A stretch of DNA of 64,000 nucleotides from Eucommia ulmoides. Lineage: Eukaryota > Streptophyta > Magnoliopsida > Garryales > Eucommiaceae. The stretch is taken from contig CM028333.1 of assembly GCA_016647705.1 (NCBI GenBank), positions 21,570,243 to 21,634,242 of the forward strand, written 5' to 3'. Each line of letters starts with the position of its first letter. Positions within the stretch are counted from its first letter, which is position 1. The notes beneath the pieces are model-generated. The model did not search any database, had not been told where the DNA came from, and worked only from the letters and a program-made list of their open reading frames with translations. The position numbers were made by a program, and so were the translations under genes. Below are positions 23,426 to 35,089 of this stretch, piece after piece.

Positions 23426-23741
23426 TATTATTAAAAAAATAAAATAATGGTGAGATGTTTTTGTCATAAAAAAATGTATTTTTTGCATTGAAATTTTATA
23501 TAAAAAAAAAAGGTAAATTAAAAAATAATGGGTTTGGGGGGGAAAAAATTACCCTTCAATTATTAAATATTAATGGACTTTATGAGCCAAGCCCAATATA
23601 TAAAACCACTTTACGAAAATGTGTTCTTTTTACAAAAAACCACACTTTCCATTTTTTCTATCCCAAATATACCCTTTATTTAAAAAATAATAATAATAAA
23701 AAAGAAAAGAAAAACTCTTTAAAACTCAAACTAAAAACTAA

Positions 23742-23758
23742 GGCCCCGTTTGGTAACC
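23742..23758 (+). repeat. Harbinger left terminal inverted repeat
   Basis: GGCCCCGTTTGGTAACC. It pairs with 28669-28685 at 14 of 17 positions, and TAA lies just outside. Confidence 0.88.
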
Positions 23759-24244
23759 CATTCCTTTCCAGAAATTCCCATCCCATTTCTATTTTCTGTT
23801 GGAAATAGTGTTTGGTAACCCCTATTTTTGTTTCCATTCCGTTTCAATATGGAATTGTGCCCATTTTATTGTATAGAAGAGTGGAAACAAAAAAAAAAAC
23901 CGTTTCTGAAAAACCCTTCCCATCCCAAAACTGAGGACACGCTTGGTATTATCAAAATTGTTATGAGTTCTCCTTTTCTCCTTCATTCCCGATCGTCCTC
24001 CTCTGCTCCTTGCGATTTGCGATCTGCTCTCTACTCTCTGCGATTTGCGATCTGCTCCCTCTCACTTCTACGATCGATCGATCGTTCGAAGCTCCTCCTG
24101 TTCCCTTGCCCTCGCTTGTCATTGCCGTCTTGAAGCTGATCGTTGTCGCTATTCAAGCTTTGCAATCCGTCAGGTACCAGGTATTCTTCTCTCTCTCCCT
24201 CCCTCTCTCTCTCTCTTTCCCTGTTTTTGTGTGTAATGTGTGCT

Positions 24245-24950
24245 GAGTTTGATGAGAATCAAACCCCTAGATCTAGGGTTTTGGGTCAGATTGTTTGCGA
24301 TTCTAGGGCTTGAGTTCGATTTCTCTGTTTGCGAGGGTTTTGGGTCAAATTGTTCAGCGATTCTAGGGTTTGAGTTCCGATTTCTCTGTTTGCGAGGGTT
24401 TTGGGTCAGATTGTTCAGCGATTCGCGAGGGTTTTGGGTCAGATTGTTCAACGATTCTAGGGTTTGAGTTCCGATTTCTCTGTTTGCGAGGGTTTTGGGT
24501 CAGATTGATGAGCGATTCTAGGGTTTGAGTTCCGATTTCTCTGTTTGCGAGGGTTTTGGGTCAGATTTTAGCGATTCTAGGGTTTGAGTTCGCGATTTCT
24601 TTGTTTGCAAAGGTTTTGGGTCAGATTGGTTTGCGATTCTATGGTTTGAGTTTGCGATTTCTCTGTTTGCGAGGGTTTTGGGTCAGATTGGTTTGCGATT
24701 CTAGGGTTTGAGTTCGCGATTTCTCTGTTTGCGATTTCTAGGGTTTGTGTTTGTCATACATTACAACTGTTCTGTTCTGTTGCGATTCTAGGGTTCGTGT
24801 TCGCGATTTATCTGTTTGCGATTTCTAGTGTTTGTGTTTATCATACATTACTGTTCTGTTGCGATTCTAGGGTTTCTGTTTGCGATTTCTCTGATTGCGA
24901 TTTCTAGGGTTTGTGTTTGCGACTACTGTTCTGTTCTGTTGCGATTATTT
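24245..24950. repeat. About 60-bp minisatellite in the Harbinger leader
   Basis: About ten tandem copies of a unit built from GATTCTAGGGTTTGAGTT, CGATTTCTCTGTTTGCGAGG and GTTTTGGGTCAGATTG. Copies become shorter and more diverged toward 24950. It sits between the left end and the Myb-like gene. CTAGGGTTT is telo-box-like, a word common in plant 5' leaders. Confidence 0.9.
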
Positions 24951-25087
24951 GGAACGCTTCTGTTCTGTTGTGAGAATTTCAAATGGTAGTGGTTTTTTAT
25001 GGTTATTGTTTCAATTGTTCTATGTGATGCACTATATATATTTTTTATGTTCTAAGTTATTTGCATAGTAAACACCTTATATTGTAG

Positions 25088-26127
25088 ATGGCCACCATTG
25101 ATGCTGAAGAAAATGTTGTCCTTATTTCGGAGGGAACCTCAAAACCGAAGGTTGATTTGTGGAGTGACAATAATATTAATATTTTTGTTGAATTAATGGA
25201 AAATGAAGTGCTTATGGGTAATAGGACGACAACAACATTCACCAAAGACAGTTGGAACACCATTGTGAAAGAAATGAAAACAAGAACGGGGTTAACTTTT
25301 GACCTAGCATAACTTAAGAACAAGTTCAATAAGATGAGAACTATCTATAGGTGTTTCAATTCATTACTTAAGGAGACAGGGGCAGGATTTACATATGATA
25401 AGATGACTGGTAGGATATACGCCTCCGACGATCAGTGGAAGCGAATGGCCGGGGTATGTTGGTACTTCTAATCTTGAAATTATATATGTCATGCTTATTG
25501 GCTTATTACATGATTAACAAACTGATTTTTGTTTGTATTTATAATAGGTCAACAAGTACGCAAAACATTTTCAAAAAAATGGATGTCCCTTATTCCCGAA
25601 GTTGTGCGTTATCTATGGGGATACCACTGCAACGGGAAAATATGCGCATGCGTCGACCCAACCCCCATCCTCATCGGATGAAACTGACCCTGTGTATGAA
25701 CCTAAGGCTGATGAGATGGGTGATGACGATGTAGTTGAGGTAGGTGTAAAAAGTTCAAAGAAAAAAGTGAAGGGAAAAAAAAAAACGTGTTCGTAAGGAT
25801 AGTATGGGAGAGGCATTTGAATCTATGGCGACGTCGTTTGCTGAAGGACAGAAAAAAAGGTGTGACATCCTTGAAGAACATTTGTCACGATACTCATCAA
25901 AATCAAATGCTTCGGTTGCTAACGTAACCAAAATTACGGACCCAGCTAGTGAAGCTCAGGAGAAATTGGGTTCATGTATGGAAATCCTCAATGCTATGGG
26001 TATTAAGGACATGGATAAATATCTACATGCAGCCGAACGATTGGTTAACAATGTGTCATATAGGACTATGTTAGTGGGCATGCCTCCGGAAGGGCGAATT
26101 GCATGGGTGATGAAAGAAGAGAATTAA
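25088..26127 (+). pseudogene. Harbinger ORF1, Myb/SANT-like DNA-binding protein, broken
   Basis: Begins MATIDAEENVVLISEG. Exon A (25088-25453) has the Myb/SANT-like helices (LWSDNNINIFVELMENEV, then WNTIVKEM, LKNKFNKMRTIYRCF, DDQWKRMAG), found in Harbinger ORF1 proteins that help transposase reach DNA and the nucleus. Intron 25454-25547 has GT and AG ends. Exon B (from 25548) runs through an acidic linker (VYEPKADEMGDDDVVEV) and a Lys-rich stretch to a conserved-looking C-terminus ending MPPEGRIAWVMKEEN. Two lesions are seen: TAA at 25310-25312 where the Myb block should continue, and a frameshift in an 11-A run at 25775-25785. Otherwise the gene is complete. Confidence 0.85.
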
Positions 26128-26359
26128 TTTCATTTGCGTTGTAATACAATGATTTCAGTGTGTTTGTTTTATTTGAAGTCGGACAATGGTTATCTCTTGT
26201 TTTTAGTTATGTTTATGTTCAAGACGACTGTTGTGTTTGAATTTAGTTCTGTGTAAGACAATTATGGTTTGCTAGCTATGTTGAATATGCGTTTGAATTT
26301 GTGCAAGTATGATGATGATTATTGTGTTTAAATTTCTACTACTTATGTTGATGTTAAAG

Positions 26360-26575
26360 AGATGTGCAGGTTTTTCTGTTTATGTGTATGTGTGCAGGTT
26401 TATTTGTATGTATATGTGTAATTTTTCTTCCATATGTGTGCAGGCTTTTGGCCATTTCTGTGCAGTTTTTTTTCCTCCATTTGTGCAGTTTCATTTTCCT
26501 CATTTGTGCGGGGTTTTTTTTGGGTGCAAGTGTGCAGTTTTTTTGTGTGCAAGTGTGCAGTTAGTGTGTAGTTGG
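26360..26575. repeat. GTGCAG-rich short repeat upstream of the transposase
   Basis: Irregular repetition of TGTGTGCAGG/GTGCAGTTTTTTT about every 25-40 bases between the two Harbinger genes. It could be leader or promoter sequence of the transposase gene. Confidence 0.65.
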
Positions 26576-26609
26576 TTATATTTCATTTTTTGTTTGTCTA
26601 TATTGTAGA

Positions 26610-28008
26610 ATGGATTCGGAAGACGAAATTGATTGGGAACACACGGCCGATCTTGAAAACGTGCTTGACGCTTACGATGCGGACGGCATAGAAAATGTTT
26701 CAAATCTAGGTGATATGGCACAACGCATTCAGCGTGCAGAGAAACAACCTTGTCGGACATCTGTATTACAGGGTGGTAATTATATTAAAGAAATATTAGA
26801 AGGACACGATGCACGTTGTTACGATACGTTTAGGATGCACCAAGATACATTTAAGTTATTGTGTGAATTATTAGTGTCCAAAAGTTACCTTCACCAGAGT
26901 AGATATGTTAGTGTTCAAGAACAATTAGGAATTTGTTTATATATTTTATCACATAGTGAATCTATGCGACTTACTGCCGATCGTTTTCAACATTCAACGC
27001 AAACTGTATCGGTGTATTTTCGGAAAGTGTTGAAGGCCATATGCAAATTGGGTGTAGAGTTGATTGCGCCTCCAAATTTTAATGAAGTCCCTCCGGAAAT
27101 ACTGCACAATCCGAGGTTCTACCCATTTTTTAAGGTAAACGTATTTTTTTTTTATTACAAAAAAAAAATAATACTTAGAATTAAAAAATATATATATTGG
27201 AACTAATTTTTTTAAGAATATTTATAGGACTGTGTAGGGGCGATAGATGGCACCCACGTTGCCGCATCAATTCCTCGAGAAGATCAAATTCCATTTCGAG
27301 GACGTAAAGTGGATACTACTCAAAACGTTATGTGTATATGTAGTTTCAATATGATGTTTACATATGTATATGCAGGTTGGGAAGGAACTGCCAACGACTC
27401 TAGGGTTATTTCAGAATGTATGAATAACCCGAGGACTATTTTTCCAACATCTCCTCAAGGTATGTGTGTAAATACAGAATGATTTTATATGTATTGAATT
27501 ACGCCTCTCTGATATTACACAATACAGGAAAATATTACCTTGTGGATTCGGGTATACAAATACCCATGGCTTTTTGGCACCGTACAGGGGGGAAAGATAT
27601 CACTTACGAGATTTTCGAGATAGACGGCCTACGAGATTTGAAGAAAAATTCAGTCAGTGCCATTCTTCTCTTAGAAATGTCGTGGAGCGGTGTTTCGGTG
27701 TGCTTAAAGCGAGATTTAAAATCCTTAAGAGCATGCCTTCCTATGAGATGGACGTACAAAAGTATATTCCAATTGCATGTTGTACACTTCACAATTTTAT
27801 AAAAATGCATGATATGAATGATACTTTATTTGAAATATGGAGTAGGGAAGGGTATACAGAAGAGGAAGAGGGGAGTACGTCGAGACAACGACGTGAATCT
27901 GATGAAGCTCCCGTGATTACTAATCAAAGTGTTCGAGCAATGGGACGTTTTAGGGATAATCTTGCCCGAGCAATTTGGGACAGTTCAAATGCGGTTTGTA
28001 TAAATTAA
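26610..28008 (+). pseudogene. Harbinger ORF2, DDE transposase (HARBI1-like), one frameshift
   Basis: Begins MDSEDEIDWEHTADLE. Exons are 26610-27134, 27228-27459 and 27528-28008, with GT-AG introns. The DDE_Tnp_4 catalytic residues are visible: first Asp in VGAIDGTHV (exon 2), second Asp in TANDSRV, and Glu in RNVVERCFGVLKARF (exon 3). The N-terminal helix-turn-helix region includes YVSVQEQLGICLYILSHS. A loss of one base near 27549-27556, after YYLVDSG, throws the last third out of frame; the C-terminal part is open from about 27574. About 410 residues are present in all, normal for the family. The enzyme would cut and paste the element at TWA sites. Confidence 0.88.
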
Positions 28009-28668
28009 ATAAGTTTTAATATTTTCTATATAAATATCACACCAATAATATATCAATTTTTTACTAACTATTTCAATTATTTTTTATTTGCAGAGATGAG
28101 TGCGGTCAACAACTATAACCCTCCTCGACATTAAAATTTGACAAGAAGTTTTTTTTTTTTTTTTTTTTTGATGTAATACGATTCTAATTTTGATGATGTT
28201 ACTTGTGCATCTCATCATTGAGCTAATTGTTGTATCTAATTATGTGAAAATGAACATATATTGTAGAACAAAACAATTTGTATGTACGTACATAATTTTA
28301 TATTTATGTTTAATTACATCGCGTATGATTTGTTTGAATTAAGTGTAATTTTATATTTATTATCATACACATAAAAAAAAGAAAAAAAAATGATTTTACA
28401 CTAATAATTCTACACTTAAGGGAAAAAATTGAAATAAATAATTCGTTATTAAACGTAATTCTATTCTCAGAAAGAAACAAAAATGTCTTTATCAAATGCT
28501 ATTCTGTTCCCAAAACAAAATAGATTCTGTCGTTACCAAACACGATTCTGTTCCCAAATCAAAACAGAATTATTCGTTACCAAACGCGATTCTGCTCCCA
28601 AAAAAGAAACAGAATTCCCATCCCATCCCATTCCATTCCCATCCCACTGCTGGAATGGAAACAGAAAC
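28009..28668. other. Harbinger 3' region
   Basis: AT-rich sequence after the transposase stop, with a 22-T run near 28149-28170, then subterminal repeats. A possible small last exon (TTGCAG acceptor near 28095) would end almost at once. No other gene is seen. Confidence 0.5.
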
Positions 28669-28685
28669 GGTTACCAAACGCCACC
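28669..28685 (-). repeat. Harbinger right terminal inverted repeat
   Basis: Plus strand GGTTACCAAACGCCACC, the inverted partner of the left end, followed by TAA. Further GTTACCAAACGCGATTCTG copies lie just inside (28530-28600) and may be subterminal transposase-binding repeats. Confidence 0.88.
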
Positions 28686-28899
28686 TAACTGAACGCTGTT
28701 TTTGTGACCAAAAACCATTTAAACTCATACTGTTAATAAACTGAAAGTTTTGAGGAGAGAAATGTAATATTTTTATATTGTTTTCTTGGTCTTTGGTAGA
28801 GAATAGGGGACAAGCCAGTGATTGTTGCATTTTGTCTTGCAAGTTATGTTGCCTTCCGAATACTATTTTCGAGAAGCTTTGAGTTATGAGAATGGATAT

Positions 28900-29581
28900 C
28901 TAACACCAACAATAAATCTAATGAGGGTGCGATGAGATGATTTTATATATTAAGACGGTTCTGATTGTCCTTTTCAGTCATCTGTCATCTTCAGTATATT
29001 AGAGTCTGAGTTATGGCCAATACAAGGACTCGATGAAGTGTGCCTAACCAAGTCTCTCAGGCGTGAGAGTAAAAACTAGGGAAAAATAAGAGTACAAGTG
29101 TATCAAAACAATCTATTGCCAGATTGATCAAATGTGCCACTATTTATAGGCAAGAACGTTAGATTGGTCTTAAAAAATCAAGATCTTGATCTCGGATTAA
29201 TACTTCAATCCGACACGTGGCGAGTAATGTAGTGTACAACAATGATTATACCTTTGGACCATTTTATTGTGGCCCATGAGTCTACCAAATGGATGAAAAA
29301 GATAAGGCCTACCCCAGATGCCCATATTTTGTAGGTCGTAGGTCGGTCCAATACGGTATGGAAACGACGATAAACATGATCCTCGACCAGGAACCTCGGA
29401 GGTTGTTCTTCAGAGAATGGGCACGAGACCATGGACATTGCCAAGAGATGTTCAAACCATGGTGTCAGGTGGTAGCTGATTAGTCAAAAGTGCTCGGCAA
29501 AGGATAGGTCGATCTAATGGCCTGTTGTCACATAACAACTTCCAATAGGTTAGGGTAGTCATGCAGAAATACCCATCATCA
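28900..29581 (-). repeat. Tat/Ogre-like LTR remnant
   Basis: The right end reads CATCATCA at 29574-29581, so the minus strand starts TGATGATGGGTATTTC, like TGATAAG(A/G)GTATTT of the LTRs at 59843 and 62828. A purine stretch (minus GTAGGGGCAAT) next to it could be a polypurine tract, making this a 3' LTR of a minus-strand element. It has GGCGTGAGAGTAAAAACTAGG and ACTATTTATAGGC in the same relative places as in those LTRs. The left boundary is not defined. Confidence 0.5.
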
Positions 29582-30734
29582 ATTGCCCCTACTATCTAGC
29601 ACCGAGGGCCAAGGTAGTATGGAGTAGTACAATAGGAAAGTTTCTGGTCAACAACGTACCAATGATCGATCGGGCATGGGACGCCTCAAATTTGGTAAGA
29701 ACACCTAGGGGATGATACTGATCCCTTAGAGCCGTTGGGTTTTCACCTAATTAAACGGTGACACATGACCCACGTCACATCCATGAGCTAGTCAGGGTAA
29801 TCTGGGTTGTTGGATGTTTACTTCGATCTCATCCGTTAGGGATCCCTAAATAAAAAAGGGCTTAGGTTATATTCAACACTTCTAAATTCTACAAACTATA
29901 AAAGCTCCTCAGCATCTAGTGATTGTCGATCGGTATTCATCGTTCTCTTTTCTTTTTCAAATTTCTCAACCCTTCGAAATGGCCCAACGACCAACCATTA
30001 TTTTTCTTCCTCATTCTCTTCCTTATCCTCATCCAGTTTCTCATCGGGGTCATAGTCATTAGAGTCCATTCTACCGCATTAATGTTAGGTTGGTGAGTCA
30101 TCTTTGGATCCCTGGGGACATCTACTCACTTAGTGTGTGTTCTTTCGATGGGTGTCACAATCCTTGATGCTAGGTCGTCGAAGCCACAGGTCAATAGATT
30201 CTGCGAGGTAGGAGAAACGATAATTTCCCAAGACCCATATGTCTCTAATTCTTGCAGACCAGGCCAAGTCTTTGTTGCTCACATCCCAGAAGGCATTCTT
30301 CTTGCTGGTGAGGCCAACACAATACCTAATCAAGCACAAACCTTATCTTCGAGGTGATCCATGGGAGTGGTTTGTAAATTGTTGATCACTCTAATTGAGA
30401 TTAGCCTTATGAATATCTAGGGCACGTATACTCTACCAGGGAACCGCTGGTACACAACTCCCAAGCATTAATAACCAAGCTCATAGGTTACTGCTAGGTA
30501 TATTGTGGTATACCAAGGCCATCAGTAGAGCATGCTTTGGTTCCTCCACACTAGTTTGTCCGAGTAGTAAGTTGTGAGCACGAGTTGTGCCCATCATAGC
30601 TAACTCTAAACAATGTCTGGTTGATCTTGGACGAGTATTTGATTTTCTGGGCCGGAGGTCTCACTCTAAGCCTTTACCTATTTCGGGCAATTTTCTATGT
30701 CAAATCACTACCTGGTGGAGGGGGATAATGCTAT
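29582..30734 (+). pseudogene. Decayed retroelement leader and gag-like remnant
   Basis: Moderately GC-rich sequence with no long frame. A promoter-like CTATAAAAGCTCC near 29898 is followed by a leader and an ATG (MAQRPTII) at about 29980. Short open pieces follow (SMGVTILDARSSKPQVNRF near 30150) with stops between them. The layout resembles the LTR-leader-gag start of a plant gypsy element on the plus strand, opposite to the LTR on its left. The protein is too decayed for me to name. Confidence 0.35.
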
Positions 30735-32490
30735 TGTTGGAGATAAGTCTAATAGATAAGCCTAGGCGAGTTTGTTTCTAGTAATAATCTCAAGTCAATT
30801 TTAAAAGGTATTTTGATATTATTTAATTGTATCAATATAGTTTTAGACCTAGAATATTGAGTTGAAATGTCCAATTATTTAATGTGATTAAATAGGAGAA
30901 GACCAAAAACATTTGGTAACTCGATAATATGATTTTTTCCTAGTCGGTATTGACTTGTTGAAACGGATCTTCAACAACTAGGCTAGCTTGATCCGATGAT
31001 TTCTCTTTGAGAATAGTGAGTCTCAATCCATTCATATAAGATACTATAACATCTGGAAGGGGATTTACTATGAGTATTAAGAGAACAAACGTGATTATCC
31101 TTGATATCCTATATGATAGTTTGCACAAGTCAAAATAGGATATCTGAGGTATGATTATATTTCGTGAACTTTTATAATTGAGAAACTATATATTACATTT
31201 ATGGGTTGTTACACTTTTATAATACTAGGCGTTTTTCTCTTAACATGAGAATTCAAAGGTATTCATTTAGTATTTTAGGACATGCATGTGAATAAATTGG
31301 TACGAAAGAAAGGTTCTATCACTTTTAGCAAAAAGAGACATGACCTACGTAATTCGCATTAATATAATTCACCCAAGTCTCTAGTTAGAGCAGTGTGATG
31401 ATTGGGATGAGATTTCAATCAGTATCACGAGAGATTATATTATCAATCAAAATACATATAATTGGACTAGGTTTTTTTTTTACATAATCATATCTTGTTG
31501 GTTTTTCGGGTACACAGATAAAAAGATCATGGAAAACACATATTATACCTGAGGGTATTCTCTTGATTAAATTCCTATCAACTGGACAAGACCATGATAT
31601 GTAAGTAGACGTGACTCCCAGTTGGAGGAAATGCTTTAAGGGAAAAAGTGTTTTATTTTGGAACGACAAAATTAAAATTGTACGACTTTTTATTGATTAG
31701 TAAACTAATTAATTTTATCATCTAGTTTTGTTATGGACCTAATGGGTCATACACAATAGATAATTGATGTTAGAAGAGTCCATGAAAAATGAATGGGTAG
31801 TAATGATAATTTAAGAAGTTCAGGGGCAAAAATATAATTAAGAAAAAGAAGTGGAAAACCATATAAATGGCCGCCTACTTCATGAATCAGCCATAAGGTA
31901 TCTTAGCCGCCCTCCCCCTTTCTATCTCTCAAGTCTCAGCCTTCTGTGTATGTGAGATTGTGTTTTCCAATTTGCACCATTAATTTGAATCTTATTACTA
32001 CTTAGCTTCAAATCAGAGTTATCTTAGAGTCTTGGGATTAGAAATCATCTTAGAAATTCCTAGAATACTATTCTTTATGAGGTTTTCTGTGTGAATACTG
32101 TTAGAGGTGAGACATATGTGTCACTTTTAAGAGAATAAACCCTTTTGTAGTTGTATTGTTCATGTTTAGACATTCTTGAAATAGCCTACTCAGAACAAGC
32201 ATTAGGAACTACCAAATTTGAGGTTAAAGCACCAGAAGAAGTATTATTTATATTAAAAAAGAATTTTAATATTGCTCGTATTTTTGTTTTAATGTTAATA
32301 TGATTAGATCAGGCTTGAGGAATTGCATATTAAATTGTGATTTATATTTTTTTATATTTCACTGCACAGATTTGTCAATTTTAATATCCATTCCCTTTAG
32401 TTACATATTATGGCTATTAGTCTTCTTGATTGGCTTAGATTCATCCATCCATGGTTGGAAGATGAGATTTTTCAATTTCGGAGGCACGGG
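30735..32490 (+). repeat. Possible inserted LTR, copia-like
   Basis: Begins TGTTGGAGATAAGTC, the style of copia LTR starts, in sequence that differs in composition from both sides. It has AACCATATAAATGG near 31858, followed by a leader-like pyrimidine-rich stretch (CCCTCCCCCTTTCTATCTC near 31915). I found no matching partner LTR, no clear terminal CA and no target duplication, so limits and class are tentative. Confidence 0.3.
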
Positions 32491-34040
32491 TTGAGAGTTC
32501 GACCTGGATGACAAAGAGTAACGACCATCGTCCCGCAAGAATATGGGATAGTTGGTTAAAAAGATGTCTTTAGTTGAATCTCAGTCGTTGTTTTACCGAG
32601 ATGATTTCATTTCCTTTTGTTGTTTTTAAGTTACCGAGAAAGGAGGCACACTTGTTGGACTGAGCACTAAAAAGCAATAGTTATTGAGGAGGGAGACATA
32701 CTTGTTAGACTGAGAACTAAGCTCGAAGCTTAGCGGTAGTAGGATCTAAACATCGAGTTCTATTTGGTGCCCTAGCTACTGAAGAGACTCCTCTATGATA
32801 TTCATTTCCTTTGCAAACCCTTGTTGTCCTCATCTGTTATTCTAAGTAGCCTGAATAATAGTTAGAGTGCTCGATGATTATCATTTTTCCTTTACTGGTA
32901 CATTTCTTTTGAATTTTTCAAAATTTTTAATGTTTTCCCTACCTATAGACATGGACCAAGCAACCATTAGAAGGACTACTAAGCCCCGTAAGGGGGTTAT
33001 CAAGGATAGGGTATAGAAAACCAGCCTGTTGTCCGATCAATGATTGCCCCACTAGCCCCGAGGCCTAGATCAGCCGCTTTACCTAGTGTTTCCATTTGGG
33101 GTCGATCTCTTTTCTCTTGGGTAGTGGACTCCTCAACCATTCATTCCCCAAGGTTACTGATGACGACCCCAAGGGAAAGGGGAAGATGAAGGTCAAGGAA
33201 GGGATACCAATATGCGAGTGGGTTCTCAATAGAAAGCTTTACCTTAAACTATCTAGAGGGGAATGAGACCTTTTTCTCAATGTCGGACACTAGCCTCCCT
33301 ATCGATTCATACTTCTTCGAGCACCTAGAGTAATTCCTAATTTGTGCACTGGGTGTTCCCCGCGGTGGCGAGAACTACAAAAAGCTGATGGACGCCAAGC
33401 CAACTATGTTGCGCTTGGATGCCTTCTGAGATATTTTCTAGATAAGGCCCCAGTTCTCCATAAGTTACATTGACTTGTATTCATTTTGTCCAAGTTTTCT
33501 AAGTATTTTCTTGCATTGTGCAAATCCTCTTCTAGACAACAACCATCACCAAATAGTGTATAGATGAGAGAACCCACCACAGGACTGAGGTGAATGAGTT
33601 CAAGGGTCTAAAAAGAAAGCTCAACCGACAACACGACTCTCCCATAGTGATTGATCATCAGAACGAGTACCTCCGGAAAGACCTAAAGGTGCTAACCAGT
33701 GAGTGGGACCAAAATGTCCTACAAAAGTCGAAGGTGGACACCGACCCTCTTGGAGAAGGCCCTCACTAGCTCTGATGAAGTACGTCAAACCTTGGATGCC
33801 ACCATTGTCGTTGCTAATCAGTCCACAATGGAAGACTAGAAGAATGGTCTATAATACAAGGACCTTATGACCCAACTCAACTTCGAGATGATTAAAGACG
33901 AATTCAAGGTTGTGCTTTGGTCTCACTGCCTCTAGCTCCCCAACTTCCTTGCTGAGCAGATTCAAATGGAGTTCAATGACGATGATGAGGAGGATGCCGA
34001 GAACTGGGAAATGGTTGAAAGACATTTAATACACTGGGGT
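32491..34040 (+). pseudogene. Decayed retroelement gag with coiled-coil remnants
   Basis: Plus-strand pieces in shifting frames: YFFEHLE near 33315, YKKLMDAKPTMLRLDAF near 33380, a coiled-coil-like piece (EFKGLKRKLNRQ, EYLRKDLKVLTSEWDQN) near 33600-33710, and an acidic end (MEFNDDDEEDAENWEMVERHL) near 33970. Such a hydrophobic-coil-acidic layout is common in gag proteins of plant Tat-like gypsy elements. Stops and shifts are frequent, so it is dead. It may continue the remnant left of 30735. Confidence 0.4.
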
Positions 34041-34690
34041 ATTTATTAGAAGCAACATTTTTTTAAATTGTTGGAGTTTCAGTAATGAAAAATAAATAAT
34101 TAGGGTTAAAAAATAAAGTTATAAAATTTATTTTACGAAACAAAAATTTGTAGAAAAATATATTTTTTAAAGTTAATAGTATTTAAAAATTAAATAATTA
34201 ATACATTCATTACTTAATAAATTTAACATTTATAATTTTACCATTTAAAATTTGATACTTAAAATTTTTAGTATTTAAAATTTAAGTAGTTATCAAACAT
34301 GACCTAAAGGGTCAAACTGAACAACCCGATCCCGTTCCAAGTTAAAAATTTGTAGCGTTAATTGCACCAAGGTTCCCTAGAGTTTAGAGTTATTTTCAAA
34401 TTAATCTTATATAAATTTCAAAATGTTCACTTGTTTCTCTGAATTTTCTAATTAATTTCAATTTATTCCTTAAAACTAAGTTCTATCATTCCAATACTAG
34501 AACTTAGTATGTTAAAATCAAATAAAAAACATAATTAGTTGAAATTAGAGCGTCCGGATTCAACTTAAATTAATATAGGGGCTTATGTGTAATTAATCCA
34601 AAATTAAAGCGTCCGGATCAATCTAAAATTGCACCTGTTTGACGACATACATGTAGTTTATGCACGCGCGAAAGGCACAGCAGAATAAGG
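34041..34690. other. AT-rich spacer upstream of the FRS11-like gene
   Basis: Long A/T stretches with a repeated GTCCGGAT(T/C)(A)A word near 34552 and 34611. It may include distal promoter of the downstream gene. No gene seen. Confidence 0.45.
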
Positions 34691-35089
34691 GCACACGAGC
34701 TCTGTGTGTGTGAGAGAGAGAGAGTCCGTGAACAAGGGTTTAATGATTTCTCTTCCTCACTGGTACGCCAATTTCCTCCCTATGAACTAAAATTTATTGC
34801 TCACTGCATACAGAACTCAATAGCACTGCAATCAGCTGGAAAAAAATGTCTACGTTTGTATATAATCTTCACTGTGTGTGTGTTTAGTTTCTTCTGCTTT
34901 TCACAAGAATTTGAATGAAGTTGATTGTAGAAATGACTGTGCGAGTATTGATTGACTGTATGTAATCTTCGTCGTGTGTGTGTTTAGCTACTTCTTCTTC
35001 GTCTTCTCTGAAGAATTCAAATAAATTTGACCGTAGAAATGAATTTATGTACGATTTATATACATCTCTATTAGGAGCTGAACTCAGCA
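34691..35089 (+). promoter_or_regulatory. 5' leader region of the FRS11-like gene with a duplication
   Basis: A GTGTGTGTGAGAGAGAGAG microsatellite (34701-34722) is followed by a direct duplication: ATCTTCACTGTGTGTGTGTTTAG and later GTAGAAATGA at 34865-34935 recur at 34966-35041. Several short upstream ATG frames precede the chosen start. GA-rich repeats are common in plant 5' leaders. The transcription start is unknown. Confidence 0.45.

Larger units (their letters stand above)
23742..28685 (+). mobile_element. PIF/Harbinger transposon, near-complete, 4.9 kb
   Basis: Terminal inverted repeats GGCCCCGTTTGGTAACC (23742-23758) and, read inward from 28685, GGTGGCGTTTGGTAACC, flanked by the 3-bp duplication TAA (23739-23741 and 28686-28688). 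Inside, in the same direction, are the two genes of an autonomous Harbinger element: a Myb/SANT-like protein (25088-26127) and a DDE transposase (26610-28008). Subterminal copies of a GGTAACC/GTTACCAAAC word occur near both ends. Each gene has one or two small lesions, so the copy is probably inactive by itself but young in structure. Confidence 0.92.

Noticed and set aside
24010-24467. Open frames over the CTAGGGTTT repeat region
   Set aside because: Translations of the minisatellite and CT-rich leader; no domain and no splice link to the Harbinger genes.
30735-32490. Full copia element
   Set aside because: No pol motif, partner LTR or target duplication could be found, so only a tentative LTR-like segment is reported.
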